Positions 1 through 8,530 of a DNA stretch of 49,771 bases are shown here, one piece after another (the stretch's first letter is position 1; the number at the start of each line of letters is the position of its first letter). Both the position numbers and the translations under genes were made by a program. The notes beneath the pieces are model-generated. The model had not been told where the DNA came from. It was given only the letters and a program-made list of their open reading frames with translations, and made no database searches. Source of the stretch: Gemmataceae bacterium (lineage in GTDB: Bacteria; Planctomycetota; Planctomycetia; Gemmatales; Gemmataceae); contig JAKEET010000172.1 of assembly GCA_022616435.1 (NCBI GenBank), forward strand, positions 1 through 49,771. The letters run 5' to 3'.

Positions 1-1
1 C

Positions 2-511
2 CAGGGCAAGCTCCGCCTCGGGCCCACCGACCGCGTCATCACACCCGAACTTCCGTTCGACATCAGCGAGCGCACCCTGGAGGCGTTCGTCAGCCTGCCG
101 GTGACCAATCAGAAATCCGGAGTTGTGATGCAGATCGAGCAGGGCGACGTGTGGGACGGCATCATTTTCAGCGACTTCACCCCGGGCCGCTGGACGCCGG
201 GGAGCAGCTTCCGCCATCGCAGCACGGAGTTCGACATCCCCGAGGAGCCCGCCGGCCCGGCCGACGTGCTCCAGCTGGCGACCGTGTACGCCCGCGACAA
301 CAGCATCATGCTCTATCGCAACGGCAACGTCCTGGGCGGCCCGTTCACGCCGCAAGGGCCCATGTCGAGCCTCCAGACCTACCGCAAGGGTGAAGCGCGC
401 ATCGTGTTCGGCCGCGGCATCGTCTGCGACCTGATCGAGGCCCGGCTCTACGATCGAGCCTTGACCTGGAAGGAAATCGCCACGTCGTACAAGGAATGCG
501 TGAGGGAGTAG
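2..511 (+). CDS. LamG/concanavalin A-like domain protein, C-terminal part
   Basis: The gene enters from the left edge in frame 2 and ends at TAG 509-511, so only the last 169 residues are seen. They have the look of a LamG/concanavalin A-like jelly-roll: a beta-rich stretch (TLEAFVSL), a segment describing an element of small hydrophobic strands (SIMLYRNGNVLGG) and the typical closing strand with IEARLYDRALTWKEIATSY. In planctomycetes such domains occur in secreted proteins, often joined to DUF1549/DUF1553 cytochrome modules, and are thought to bind carbohydrate. Which protein this tail belongs to cannot be seen. The stop codon lies inside a long hairpin shared with the converging DUF1080 gene, which may end transcription of both. 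Confidence 0.75.
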   Translation, partial: QGKLRLGPTDRVITPELPFDISERTLEAFVSLPVTNQKSGVVMQIEQGDVWDGIIFSDFTPGRWTPGSSFRHRSTEFDIPEEPAGPADVLQLATVYARDNSIMLYRNGNVLGGPFTPQGPMSSLQTYRKGEARIVFGRGIVCDLIEARLYDRALTWKEIATSYKECVRE

Positions 512-577
512 TGGTTGGTGCTTGGTGGTTGGTGGTTCGCCAACCACCAAGCACCAACCACCAAGCACCAACCACTA
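509..577. repeat. Inverted repeat between convergent genes, terminator-like
   Basis: Bases 509-528 and 558-577 are perfect 20-base reverse complements built from TGGTTGG/TTGGTGG words. The 29-base middle can itself fold (GGTGGTT-CG-CCAACC type pairing). The two arms contain the stop codons of both flanking convergent genes, so the element could act as a bidirectional terminator. There is no T-run, so a Rho-independent mechanism is uncertain. Confidence 0.7.
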
Positions 578-1357
578 CTTCTTCTTCTGCCCCTGCGGCG
601 CCACCTTCACCGCCGTCTCCGGGATCTTCGCCTGGTCCGGGGTGATGATCGGCGATTTGTCGGCCAGCTTCTTCAGATGGAAATCGCGGTACTGGATCTT
701 CATGGGCGGGCCGACGTGGACCTGGACGCCGAGCACGCCTTCGAGCTTGCGGTTCTTTTCGTCCAGGTCGATCACGTCCACGGTTTGGTGGTCGTCGATC
801 CAGTGCTGGTGGTGGTTGCCGCGGACCAGCACGCGGTAGTCGTGCCATTGGCCCGCCTTGAACTCCTTCACCGGCAGCGTGCCGACGACCCACGGCTGCC
901 CCTTCGGGTCGATGACGACCTTCTCGCCGGTGTGGGCCAGGATGCGGCGGCCGCGCTCCTCGTAGAGCATGCCGTTGTAGTCGGCGCGGTTGGAGACGAC
1001 GTCGCACTGGTAGCCGGTGAGGACGAACTCGCCGAGCTCGGGCCGCTCGACCGAGCGGTACTGGATGCCGCTGTTGCCGCCGGGGCTGACCTTGACCTTG
1101 ACGCGCAGCTCGAAGTTCTTAACCTTGCCGCCGCGCCAGACGATGAAGCGATTGTAGTCGAGCTTGCCGTCGGCGATGCCGGTCAGGCAACCGTCCTCGA
1201 CGTACCAGAACTTCGAGCTCCCCTCCCAGCCGGCCAGGCTCTTGCCGTTGAAGATGGCGGTGAAGCCCTTGGGCGGATCGCTCCGCGCCAGCGGCGCCGC
1301 GCTGACCAGGGCCAAGACAATCACGACCGATGGGATGCTGCGCTTCGTGCCGAGCAT
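575..1357 (-). CDS. Secreted DUF1080 (3-keto-disaccharide hydrolase-like) protein
   Basis: 260 residues with a hydrophobic signal peptide at about 1-26 (IPSVVIVLALVSAAPLARS). The mature start GFTAIFNGKSLAGWEG is the classic DUF1080 opening, followed by the beta-sandwich signatures NFELRVKVKV, GNSGIQYRS and GYQCDV. The tail IKIQYRDFHLKKL-like segment closes the domain. DUF1080 proteins are jelly-roll proteins that planctomycetes encode in large numbers; some have been linked to hydrolysis of 3-keto-glycosides, and they probably act in the periplasm on sugars. The substrate is unknown here. It stands alone, converging on the LamG gene to its left. The family call is secure; activity is inferred. 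Confidence 0.9.
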   Translation of the reverse strand: MLGTKRSIPSVVIVLALVSAAPLARSDPPKGFTAIFNGKSLAGWEGSSKFWYVEDGCLTGIADGKLDYNRFIVWRGGKVKNFELRVKVKVSPGGNSGIQYRSVERPELGEFVLTGYQCDVVSNRADYNGMLYEERGRRILAHTGEKVVIDPKGQPWVVGTLPVKEFKAGQWHDYRVLVRGNHHQHWIDDHQTVDVIDLDEKNRKLEGVLGVQVHVGPPMKIQYRDFHLKKLADKSPIITPDQAKIPETAVKVAPQGQKKK

Positions 1358-1512
1358 GACATGACTCCCGTACGTGCGAATTCTGGAGACGAAATGTGGG
1401 GCTGGCGTTGATTATACCCGGAACGCCCAGGCGGCGGGAATGCGAGTCGGCTCGCCGACCCGTTGGCGAAGCAGAGTGCGTTGCCGTTTGGCCGCTTGCC
1501 GCCGGCAAAAGA

Positions 1513-1541
1513 TTGCTGCGCTCGATGCCGCCGGATACATT
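1513..1541 (+). promoter_or_regulatory. Candidate sigma70-like promoter of the DUF1501 gene
   Basis: TTGCTG (1513-1518) and TACATT (1536-1541) are separated by 17 bases and lie about 50 bases before the start codon at 1592. Three of six bases match the -10 consensus beyond the key T/A/T, so this is a weak prediction made by eye. Confidence 0.3.
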
Positions 1542-1591
1542 ACATTATTGTCATCCCCCGCCCTTGCTTCCCGCGTCGCCGAGGTTTCGCC

Positions 1592-3025
1592 ATGCTGACG
1601 ATTCCTGTTCCCCACTCTGATGACCGTGGCCGTGTCACTCGCCGCGGCTGGCTGCAAATCGGCGGACTCGCGCTGGGCGGCCTGGCGCTGCCCGACATCT
1701 TCCGCGCCCAGGCCCAGAGCCAAGAGCGCAACCCGGTCCCGCGCGGGACGCGCGCCATCAAAGGCGTCATCATGGTGCTGCTGCCCGGCGGGCCGACCCA
1801 CCTCGACACCTTCGACCTCAAACCGGACGCCCCGGCCGAAATCCGCGGCGAGTTTCGGCCGATCGCCACCAACGTGCCGGGCCTCGACCTCGGCGAGCAT
1901 TTCCCCCGCCTGGCGCGGCTGGCCGACAAGCTGACGATCATTCGCTCGCTGATCGGCTTCCGCGACGATCACAATACGCACTGGTGCACGACCGGCTGGG
2001 AATCGCATCCGGCCATGGATTCGTCGCCGCTCGTGCCCGGCTTTCCCGCCGGCGACTGGCCGTCGCTGGGATCGGTGCTGAGCCGCGGCCTGGGCCCGCG
2101 CGTTCCCGGCGTGCCGGCCTGCGTGGATCTGACGCCGAAGGACGCCGACGCCCGCTTCATCCTGCGCACGCCCCCCGGGCAGCCCGGCTACCTCGGCGTG
2201 GCCCATGCCGGCTTCGAGGCCCAGGCTGTCGATCGCGGCAACATCATGCTCACCGGCATCGACCCGCGCCGCCTGGCCGACCGCCGCGCCATGCTGGCCA
2301 GCTTCGACGGCTTTCGCCGGCAGGTGGACGGCGCGCGCATCGGCGACGGCATCGACATCTACCAGCGGCAGGCTTTCGACGTGCTCACCTCGTCGCGGCT
2401 GGCGCAGGCGCTCGACATCACCCGCGAAGACCTCCGCGGCCGCGCGCGCTTCGGCCTGGACAGCGGCTACCCCGACGAGCGCGAGGGGAAGACGCATCTC
2501 GATCAGTTCTTGCTGGCCCGGCGCGTGATCGAGGCGGGCGCCCGCTGCGTCACGCTGGCCTTCAGCCGCTATCCGTTCGGCCGGGTGCTGCGCGGCGACC
2601 ATAACTGGGACTGGCACCGCGACCTGTTCCCGGAAGCCCGCAAGGCCCTGCCGCTGCTCGATCTCGGCCTGTCGGCGTTGATCCAGGACCTGCACGACCG
2701 CGGCTTGCTCGACGACGTCGCCATCGTGGTGTGGGGCGAGTTCGGCCGCACGCCGCGCATCAATCAAAACGGCGGCCGCGACCACTGGCCCAAGGTGTGC
2801 AGCGCCCTGGTCGCCGGCGGCGGCATGCGCATGGGGCAGGTCCTCGGCTCGACGACGCGCTGGGGCGAGGAGCCGCGCACCCGCCCGGTCCACTTCCGTG
2901 AGGTGTTCGCCACGTTGTACGAACGGCTGGGGATCGACGTGGCGGCCACGCAATTCCACGACCTGTCGGGGCGGCCGCAGTATCTGGTGGGGGAGCACCG
3001 GGCGGTGGGGGAGTTGGTTGGCTAA
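1592..3025 (+). CDS. DUF1501 family protein, Tat-exported
   Basis: 477 residues. The start ATG at 1592 has GAGG seven bases upstream and leads directly into a twin-arginine signal (VTRRGWLQIGGLALGGLALP, residues 15-34). The body shows the DUF1501 order: GVIMVLLPGGPTHLDTFDLKP, then ADKLTIIRSL with an H-N-T-H-W region, RRVIEAGARCVTLAF, DWHRD, and near the end VWGEFGRTPRINQNGGRDHW. DUF1501 belongs to the alkaline phosphatase/sulfatase-like superfamily by fold but its chemistry is unknown; members are usually co-encoded with DUF1549/DUF1553 cytochromes. No such partner is adjacent on this strand; a second DUF1501 gene at 3684-5081 sits in that classical context instead. The protein probably acts in the periplasm. 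Confidence 0.92.
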   Translation: MLTIPVPHSDDRGRVTRRGWLQIGGLALGGLALPDIFRAQAQSQERNPVPRGTRAIKGVIMVLLPGGPTHLDTFDLKPDAPAEIRGEFRPIATNVPGLDLGEHFPRLARLADKLTIIRSLIGFRDDHNTHWCTTGWESHPAMDSSPLVPGFPAGDWPSLGSVLSRGLGPRVPGVPACVDLTPKDADARFILRTPPGQPGYLGVAHAGFEAQAVDRGNIMLTGIDPRRLADRRAMLASFDGFRRQVDGARIGDGIDIYQRQAFDVLTSSRLAQALDITREDLRGRARFGLDSGYPDEREGKTHLDQFLLARRVIEAGARCVTLAFSRYPFGRVLRGDHNWDWHRDLFPEARKALPLLDLGLSALIQDLHDRGLLDDVAIVVWGEFGRTPRINQNGGRDHWPKVCSALVAGGGMRMGQVLGSTTRWGEEPRTRPVHFREVFATLYERLGIDVAATQFHDLSGRPQYLVGEHRAVGELVG

Positions 3026-3111
3026 CGATGGCCCAATCTTCTCTTGCACCACCAGCCGCTGAGGTTTATCCTCTTCCTATCCCCTACGCACCCAAAGCCA
3101 CGGAGGGCGCC

Positions 3112-3567
3112 ATGTCATCGCGCAGCGAAAAACTTCGGCGACGCCAGCACCGCAAGGACAAGAAACGCCAACGCGCGGGCGGGCAGGCATCCTATTCGGC
3201 GCGACCGTCCGATCTGTTCGTGGTCGACTCGCCCGACGGCATCAAGATGTCCGAGGTCTTGATGGCTCTGGTCGAACAAGAATGGGAAGGGTGCCGAGAT
3301 GAAGAGGCCATGCGGAAGCAGCTGACGATCGGCATGACCGCCTGGAATGCCGCCCTGATGGAGGGCGCGAAGCGAACGGCGCTCCTGGAGGATCTCGCGC
3401 GGACGTTCCCTGTAGAACTCCGCCAAGATTTCATCGACGTCGTCGAGCCATTGATTCGCCGCAAGGAAGAGCTGTTCCCCCACATCCGCAGGCCGATCCT
3501 CAGTTTCGAGCTGACCTGGCTGCCGTCGGGCGATCCGTATCTTTCAGTCGTCTCGGGCCTGGCGTGA
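3112..3567 (+). CDS. Hypothetical protein, 151 aa
   Basis: Not recognised. The start ATG at 3112 is preferred over an earlier in-frame ATG at 3028 because GGAGG lies five bases upstream. The N-terminus is very basic (SEKLRRRQHRKDKKRQR, residues 4-20), followed by about 120 residues with mixed helix/strand character (SEVLMALVEQEWEGCRDEE, LEDLARTFPVELRQDFIDVVEPLIRRKEELF). There is no signal peptide or membrane segment, so it is probably cytoplasmic; the basic head could contact nucleic acid or the ribosome, but that is a guess. It follows the DUF1501 gene on the same strand with no apparent functional link. Confidence 0.6.
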   Translation: MSSRSEKLRRRQHRKDKKRQRAGGQASYSARPSDLFVVDSPDGIKMSEVLMALVEQEWEGCRDEEAMRKQLTIGMTAWNAALMEGAKRTALLEDLARTFPVELRQDFIDVVEPLIRRKEELFPHIRRPILSFELTWLPSGDPYLSVVSGLA

Positions 3568-3602
3568 CCGCGTCCTGCTATGTAGTCGTGCCTGATTTCT
3601 CC

Positions 3603-3667
3603 TGCACCAACCCGAAGCGTAAGCGAGGGGTTCGCCTGCTCCCTCGCTTACGCTTCGGGTTGGTGCA
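3603..3667. repeat. TRSVSEG-type dispersed palindrome, copy 1
   Basis: Perfect 27-base arms (3603-3629 and 3641-3667; arm begins TGCACCAACCCGAAGCG) around an 11-base loop. Read through in one frame the arm encodes the APTRSVSEG-like peptide often seen as annotation artefacts in planctomycete proteins. It lies between convergent genes. Related copies are at 14482, 32711 and 44925. Confidence 0.9.
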
Positions 3668-3683
3668 GCGGGCCGCTGCCCCG

Positions 3684-5081
3684 TCACGCAAAGAGCCGGC
3701 TCAGCAGCCGCGGCTGATGCACGTCGGTGAGACGCTCGTCGCGGCCATGGCGCGGATACGCGAGCCGCTGATAGTCGAGACCCAAGAGGTGCAGCATGGT
3801 GGCGTGCAGGTCGGCGACGCTGCAGCGATCGACGGCGGCCCGGTAGCCGAAGTCGTCGGTGGCGCCGTGCGTTTGGCCGCCCCGGATGCCGCCGCCGGCG
3901 AGCCAGACGCTGAACCCGTACGGATGGTGATCGCGGCCGTCGCGGTTCTGGGCGCCCGGTGTGCGGCCGAACTCGCCGCCCCAGAAGACGAGCGTCGAAT
4001 CGAGCAAGCCGCGCTGGGCGAGATCGGTGAGCAAGGCCGCGACCGGCTGGTCGGTTTGCTGGCAGCACGACCGCGTCTGGGCGGCGTTGTTGCCGTGCGT
4101 GTCCCATGGCTGCCCGGCCATGAAAATCTGCACGAAGCGGACGCCGCGCTCGATCAGTCGCCGGGCCATGAGGCAGCGCGTCGCATAAGGCCGGGTGACG
4201 GCATTGTCGAGGCCGTACAGCCGGTGCATCGCCGGTGTTTCCTGGTTGATGTCGAGCGCGGCGCCGGCCGAAAGCTGCATCCGCGCCGCCATCTCAAAAC
4301 TCGCGATCCGCGCGTCCAGCTCCAGCTCGTCGGGCCGGCGGCTGCGATGCTCGGCGTTCAACTCGCTCAACAGCCGCAGGCGATTCTCCTCGACCGCGGC
4401 CGGCCGCGGCGTTCGTGGCCGCAGGTTCAAGACCGGCATGCCCTCGGCACGGAACGGCGTCCCTTGATACAAGGGCGGCATCCAGCCGCTCGACCAGTTG
4501 CGGATGCCGTCCACGGGCAGGCCGCGCGGATCGGGGAGGACGATGTAGGCGGGCAGGTTCTGGTTCTCGCTCCCCAGTCCGTAGGCCGCCCACGCGCCGA
4601 TGGACGGCCGGCCGGCGACGATCAGGCCGGTGTGCATCATCCACAGCGCCTGTTCGTGATTGCGATGCTCGGTGAACATCGAGCGGATGACGGCGATCTT
4701 GTCGGCATGCCGGGCGACGTGCGGCAGCGTCTCGGAGAATTCGAGGCCCGACTGGCCGTGCTGGTGAAAGCGGTACGGGCTGCCGAGCAGGTTGCCGGTG
4801 ATGCGTTCGTCATCGGCGACTTCGGGGGGCGGGGCCTGGCCGTCGTAGCGGCTGAGCACCGGCTTGGGGTCGAGCAGATCGACGTGGCTGGGGCCGCCAT
4901 GCATGAAGAGCTGGATGACGGCGCGGGCCCGGGCCGGGAAGTGCGTCGGCTTGGGGCGCAGATCATGGGTGCGCGGCGTGTCGCCGCGGAGGTGCGGCTC
5001 GAGCAGCGACGCCAGGGCGAGGCCGCCGAAGCCGCCGCCGAGGCGGGAGAGGACTTGCCGACGCGAGAAGGTTGGTTGCAT
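3684..5081 (-). CDS. DUF1501 family protein, second copy
   Basis: 465 residues from the ATG at 5081, which directly precedes a twin-arginine signal (FSRRQVLSRLGGGFGGLALA, residues 5-24). The DUF1501 landmarks follow: AVIQLFMHGGPSHVDLLDPKP, ADKIAVIRSMFTEHRNHEQA, MARRLIERGVRFVQIFM, WDTHGNN, and VFWGGEFGRTPGAQNRDGRDHHP. The final segment (ATDDFGYRAAVDRCSVADLHATMLHLLG) is the conserved C-terminal helix region. It is the last gene of a leftward group with 5099-5518 and the DUF1549/DUF1553 gene at 5527-8268; this pairing is the usual planctomycete arrangement, so the proteins probably work together in the periplasm. Role unknown. Confidence 0.93.
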   Translation of the reverse strand: MQPTFSRRQVLSRLGGGFGGLALASLLEPHLRGDTPRTHDLRPKPTHFPARARAVIQLFMHGGPSHVDLLDPKPVLSRYDGQAPPPEVADDERITGNLLGSPYRFHQHGQSGLEFSETLPHVARHADKIAVIRSMFTEHRNHEQALWMMHTGLIVAGRPSIGAWAAYGLGSENQNLPAYIVLPDPRGLPVDGIRNWSSGWMPPLYQGTPFRAEGMPVLNLRPRTPRPAAVEENRLRLLSELNAEHRSRRPDELELDARIASFEMAARMQLSAGAALDINQETPAMHRLYGLDNAVTRPYATRCLMARRLIERGVRFVQIFMAGQPWDTHGNNAAQTRSCCQQTDQPVAALLTDLAQRGLLDSTLVFWGGEFGRTPGAQNRDGRDHHPYGFSVWLAGGGIRGGQTHGATDDFGYRAAVDRCSVADLHATMLHLLGLDYQRLAYPRHGRDERLTDVHQPRLLSRLFA

Positions 5082-5098
5082 GGTTCTTGTCCCACGGA

Positions 5099-5518
5099 TC
5101 ACTGCGCTCGTTTCAGCGCAGGAGGATGACTTTCGACAAACTCCTCGAAATCGGTGCGAATCGAGCTCAGAATCGCATCCAGAATCCCAGTCCACGCGCC
5201 GCTAACCAACGTAATGCTGCGCAGACCCAGAGCGGCATTGCGTCGATTTCCAAGAATCACATGGATCATCGCGTTCCGGTTTTCCGGTGTTGCGCCCTGA
5301 GCCAACCAGCCCTGCGCTGAAGCCGCATTCTCATACAGGAAAAACTCGCGCCCCGTTGGCGATGGCAGCCACAAATCGCTGTCCGGTGTAATGGGCTGAT
5401 CATCGTCAACGTTCTGAAAGACAAAATCTGGCCAATGCCGTCGTACGGCGCGGACGATCACGTCTGCGGCCGGCGCTTTTTCATCGACCCACAGGACCTG
5501 ATCGCAACCACCGATCAT
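5099..5518 (-). CDS. Hypothetical protein inserted in the DUF1553-DUF1501 pair
   Basis: 139 residues, not recognised. A strong Shine-Dalgarno stretch (AGGAAGAGG) precedes the start at 5518. It begins 8 bases after the upstream DUF1553 stop and ends 17 bases before the DUF1501 start, so the three genes look co-transcribed. The protein has no signal peptide. It reads as a mixed alpha/beta soluble protein (VIVRAVRRHWPDFVFQNVDDD, GREFFLYENAASAQGW, AMIHVILGNRR). Its base composition is visibly less G+C-rich than the neighbouring genes, which suggests it joined the group later. Function unknown. Confidence 0.65.
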   Translation of the reverse strand: MIGGCDQVLWVDEKAPAADVIVRAVRRHWPDFVFQNVDDDQPITPDSDLWLPSPTGREFFLYENAASAQGWLAQGATPENRNAMIHVILGNRRNAALGLRSITLVSGAWTGILDAILSSIRTDFEEFVESHPPALKRAQ

Positions 5519-5526
5519 GCCTCTTC

Positions 5527-8268
5527 CTAATCAATATAAGCAAACTCGTTCGCACTCAACAGCATATGGCACAGATCGGCGACGGCCCGGCGCCGCGCGT
5601 CGGCCTGTTGATCCGCGGCCAAGGCCTTGGCGTGGCGCCGCGTCTGCTGCTCCAGGAAGCCGTCGAACAATCCCTTCTCCTTATCCGTGGCCGTCCGGCT
5701 GAACGTCAACAGCAGGGCGCGGCCGGCCGGGTCGGCCGGCTGCTCCATGAGCACTCGGTTGGCCAATGCGTCCGCCTGGCGCTGCATGAAATCGCTGTTC
5801 AAGAGCGTCAGCGCCTGCGAGGACACGGTCGACGTTTCCCGATGCGTGCAGTTGGTCTCGATCACCGGCTGATCGAAAAGCTGCAAGAACGTCAGCGGCT
5901 GCGACCGGCGCACTTGCAAGTAGATCGAGCGGCGGTTGCCCGAGAGGTCCGCCGGCGTCGTCACTTCGCCGTCGCCCTGGCGCACCATCGGCACCGGCTG
6001 GCCGAACATCTGCAGGTTGAGCGTGCCGGCCGCGTGCAAGACGGCATCGCGCAGCACTTCGGCTTCCAGGCGCCGCAGCCGTTGCCGCCAGAGCAGCCGA
6101 TTCTCCGGATCGACGCGCCTGGCCTCATCGTGCAGGCCAGGCCGGACCGCGGAGCTCTGCCGGTACACGCTCGAGTTCACGATCAGCCGGTGCAGCCGCT
6201 TGATGCTCCAGGCCTGCTCCTTGGGGTTCGCGGGCGCGGCGAACTCCGTCGCCAGCCAATCCAGGAGCTCCGGATGGCTCGGCGGCGAACCGGTCTTGCC
6301 GAAGTTGTCCGGCGTCGAGACCAGGCCCTGGCCGAAGTAGTGCAGCCAGACGCGATTGACCATGACGCGGGCGGTGAGTGGATGGTCCGGCTGCGTCAGC
6401 CACCGGGCAAAGGCCAGGCGGCGGCCGCTGGTCCTGGCGTCCTTGGCCCGCGCCGGCGCCGAGAAACCCTTGGCGGTCGCCAGCACGGACAGCACGCCCG
6501 GCGTCATCTCCGGTCCGGGTTGCAGGTAGTCGCCGCGCCGCAAGAGCGGCGTCTTCGCCTCGCCGGGCAGGTCATAGAACGCGCGGATCTCGGCGAACGT
6601 TCGCTTCTGCGCCCCTTCCTTCTGGATGGCTTGAACCAGCGGCTGCTCCTTGGCCTTGTACTCCGGGTTTTCGAGCAGCTTCTTCTGCAGCGCCGGACCC
6701 ACGGGCTTGAGCTGCGCCTGGAACTTCGCCGCCAGGTACTTCTGCACCTCGTTGCGTTTGGCGGGATCGACCGACAGCGCCGTCTTCACATCGTCGCGAA
6801 TCGCCGCGGGCAGCTTCGCCAATTCGGCGTCGAACAACTTGGCCGCGTAGACCTGCTGGAGCTCTTGCTGCTGTTTCTTGAACCCGGCGATGACGGCGTC
6901 GATCTTGGCGTTGTGCGCTTTCGCTACCTGTTCCTGCGCCGCCGTCGCCTCCAGCAGCCGGCGCTGCACCTGCGGAATCCACTGGCTCGGCCGATAACCC
7001 GACATGAAGATCGCCTGCAGCCGATAGTAATCGGTCTGCGGGATCGGATCGTACTTGTGCGAATGACATTTGGCGCACTGCACCGTCAACCCCATGGTGG
7101 ACGAGGCGACGATCTTCAGCGTGTCGTCGAGCGTCTGGTAGTAGTAGCCCGGCGCGTTCTTGATCGAGGTAAAATCAGGCCGGCTCGTGTCCGAAGCGCA
7201 GCGCAGATAGCCGGTGGCGACCAGCGCGTCGATCACGTCGGCGGGCAGCTCCTTCCGCGTGTGATAGGCGGACCAGTAATCGACCAGCTCGTCGCCGGCG
7301 ATCTGTTCGAGCAGAAAACGATCGTACGGCTTGTCCTGGTTGAAGGCCCGGATCACGTAATCGCGATACCGCCAGGCCGCGGAGCGCACGTAGTCGGCGT
7401 CGAGGATTCCCTCCGAATCGGCGTAGCCGGCGACGTCGAGCCAGTGCCGGCCCCAGCGTTCGCCGTAGCGCGGCGAGGCGAGCAGGCGATCGACGACTTT
7501 GTCCAGGGCCTTGTGGATTCTCGATTGTTGATGTGCGATTGTCGATGGCGTCTTCAGATCGTCCATCGAAACTCCGCAATCGAGAATGAAGTCGTCCATC
7601 TCCGCCGCCGTCGGCGGCAGCCCGATCAGGTCCAGATAGATGCGCCTCAGCAACGTCAGCGGCGTCGCCTCCGGCGCCAGCTTCAATCCGCGCTTTTCCA
7701 GTTCCGCGAGCACGAAAGCATCGACGGGATTGCGGACGCGGGCCTGGTCGTTCACCCGCGGCGCCGCGGGCCGCGTCGGCTTTTGAAACGCCCAGAACCG
7801 GCGGTCCTCGTCGCTGACCTGGAGATCGGCCACGTCGGCGGCGACGGCCTTGTCATCGCCCGGAGCGCCCGCTTCGATCCAGCGGCGAACCACGGCCTTC
7901 TCGGCCGCGGTCAGCTTGTCGCCGCCGGGCGGCATCTTGTCGGTGACGACTTTTTCCCACAGGGGGCTGTCGGCCAGATAGCCCGGCTTGACAGCGGGCC
8001 CGCTCTCGCCACCGTGGATGAGGGCGTTCTTGGTGCGCAGATCGAGCCCGGCCCGTTGTCGCTTGTCGCCGTGGCAGTTCAGGCACTTCGCGCGCAGAAT
8101 CGGCAGAACGGCCTGTTCGAACGACGCCGCCGGCGTCGTCGCCGGCTTCGCGCCCACCCGGCTCGCGCCCGATTGAGCGAGCGAAGCGCACGGACAACAG
8201 GACCAGGCCAAGCACGCCGCGGCCAGCGCGGGCTGGAACGGGCTGGTCCAACAAGACAAGCGGGTCAT
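5527..8268 (-). CDS. DUF1549/DUF1553 cytochrome c protein (PSCyt1-PSCyt2-PSD1)
   Basis: 913 residues from the ATG at 8268, the first start that gives a signal peptide (about 1-31). A c-type haem motif CLNCH (62-66) opens the PSCyt1 domain (GDKRQRAGLDLRT, KMPPGGDKLT). DUF1549/PSCyt2 follows (VDAFVLAELEKRGL, RRIYLDLIGLPPT, RYGERWGRHWLDVAGYADSEG) with a second haem motif CAKCH near residue 398. A charged helical stretch leads to DUF1553/PSD1 (RLAFARWLTQPDHPLTARVMVNRVW, HYFGQGLV, LLDWLATEFA, YLQVRRSQPLTFLQLFDQP). Such proteins are periplasmic and thought to move electrons. About 25 residues inside DUF1549 (antisense of roughly 7512-7590) look like an in-frame repeat insertion. First gene of a group ending with DUF1501. 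Confidence 0.95.
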   Translation of the reverse strand: MTRLSCWTSPFQPALAAACLAWSCCPCASLAQSGASRVGAKPATTPAASFEQAVLPILRAKCLNCHGDKRQRAGLDLRTKNALIHGGESGPAVKPGYLADSPLWEKVVTDKMPPGGDKLTAAEKAVVRRWIEAGAPGDDKAVAADVADLQVSDEDRRFWAFQKPTRPAAPRVNDQARVRNPVDAFVLAELEKRGLKLAPEATPLTLLRRIYLDLIGLPPTAAEMDDFILDCGVSMDDLKTPSTIAHQQSRIHKALDKVVDRLLASPRYGERWGRHWLDVAGYADSEGILDADYVRSAAWRYRDYVIRAFNQDKPYDRFLLEQIAGDELVDYWSAYHTRKELPADVIDALVATGYLRCASDTSRPDFTSIKNAPGYYYQTLDDTLKIVASSTMGLTVQCAKCHSHKYDPIPQTDYYRLQAIFMSGYRPSQWIPQVQRRLLEATAAQEQVAKAHNAKIDAVIAGFKKQQQELQQVYAAKLFDAELAKLPAAIRDDVKTALSVDPAKRNEVQKYLAAKFQAQLKPVGPALQKKLLENPEYKAKEQPLVQAIQKEGAQKRTFAEIRAFYDLPGEAKTPLLRRGDYLQPGPEMTPGVLSVLATAKGFSAPARAKDARTSGRRLAFARWLTQPDHPLTARVMVNRVWLHYFGQGLVSTPDNFGKTGSPPSHPELLDWLATEFAAPANPKEQAWSIKRLHRLIVNSSVYRQSSAVRPGLHDEARRVDPENRLLWRQRLRRLEAEVLRDAVLHAAGTLNLQMFGQPVPMVRQGDGEVTTPADLSGNRRSIYLQVRRSQPLTFLQLFDQPVIETNCTHRETSTVSSQALTLLNSDFMQRQADALANRVLMEQPADPAGRALLLTFSRTATDKEKGLFDGFLEQQTRRHAKALAADQQADARRRAVADLCHMLLSANEFAYID
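7517..7587. repeat. Inverted repeat inserted in frame in the DUF1549 coding region
   Basis: ATTCTCGATTG (7517-7527) and CAATCGAGAAT (7577-7587) are perfect 11-base inverted arms. Between them are further near-repeats of the word CGATTGT/ACAATCG. The stretch adds a serine/threonine-poor, non-family segment (CGVSMDDLKTPSTIAHQQSR) to the protein without breaking the frame. Confidence 0.65.
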
Positions 8269-8530
8269 GTGATCTCTCGAATGGGGCAAGTCACGCGGGC
8301 TGGCGCATCCGGGGGGTTTATCTTTTATCGCAGAAGTCGGCGGCGGATGCAAACGCTTTACTGGATTGCCAGGCTTCCCGCGGCCGGCGACCAGCCCTTG
8401 ACCGGTCCGCCCAGGATTGTTATGGGTCTTGGACGCCGCACGCCACACCGCCACGACCAGCAAACGGGGGCTGCCGCTCCCGCCGCCGACCGGCCGCCGG
8501 CAACCGGCCGCCGGCAACCGGAGTTGAGCC

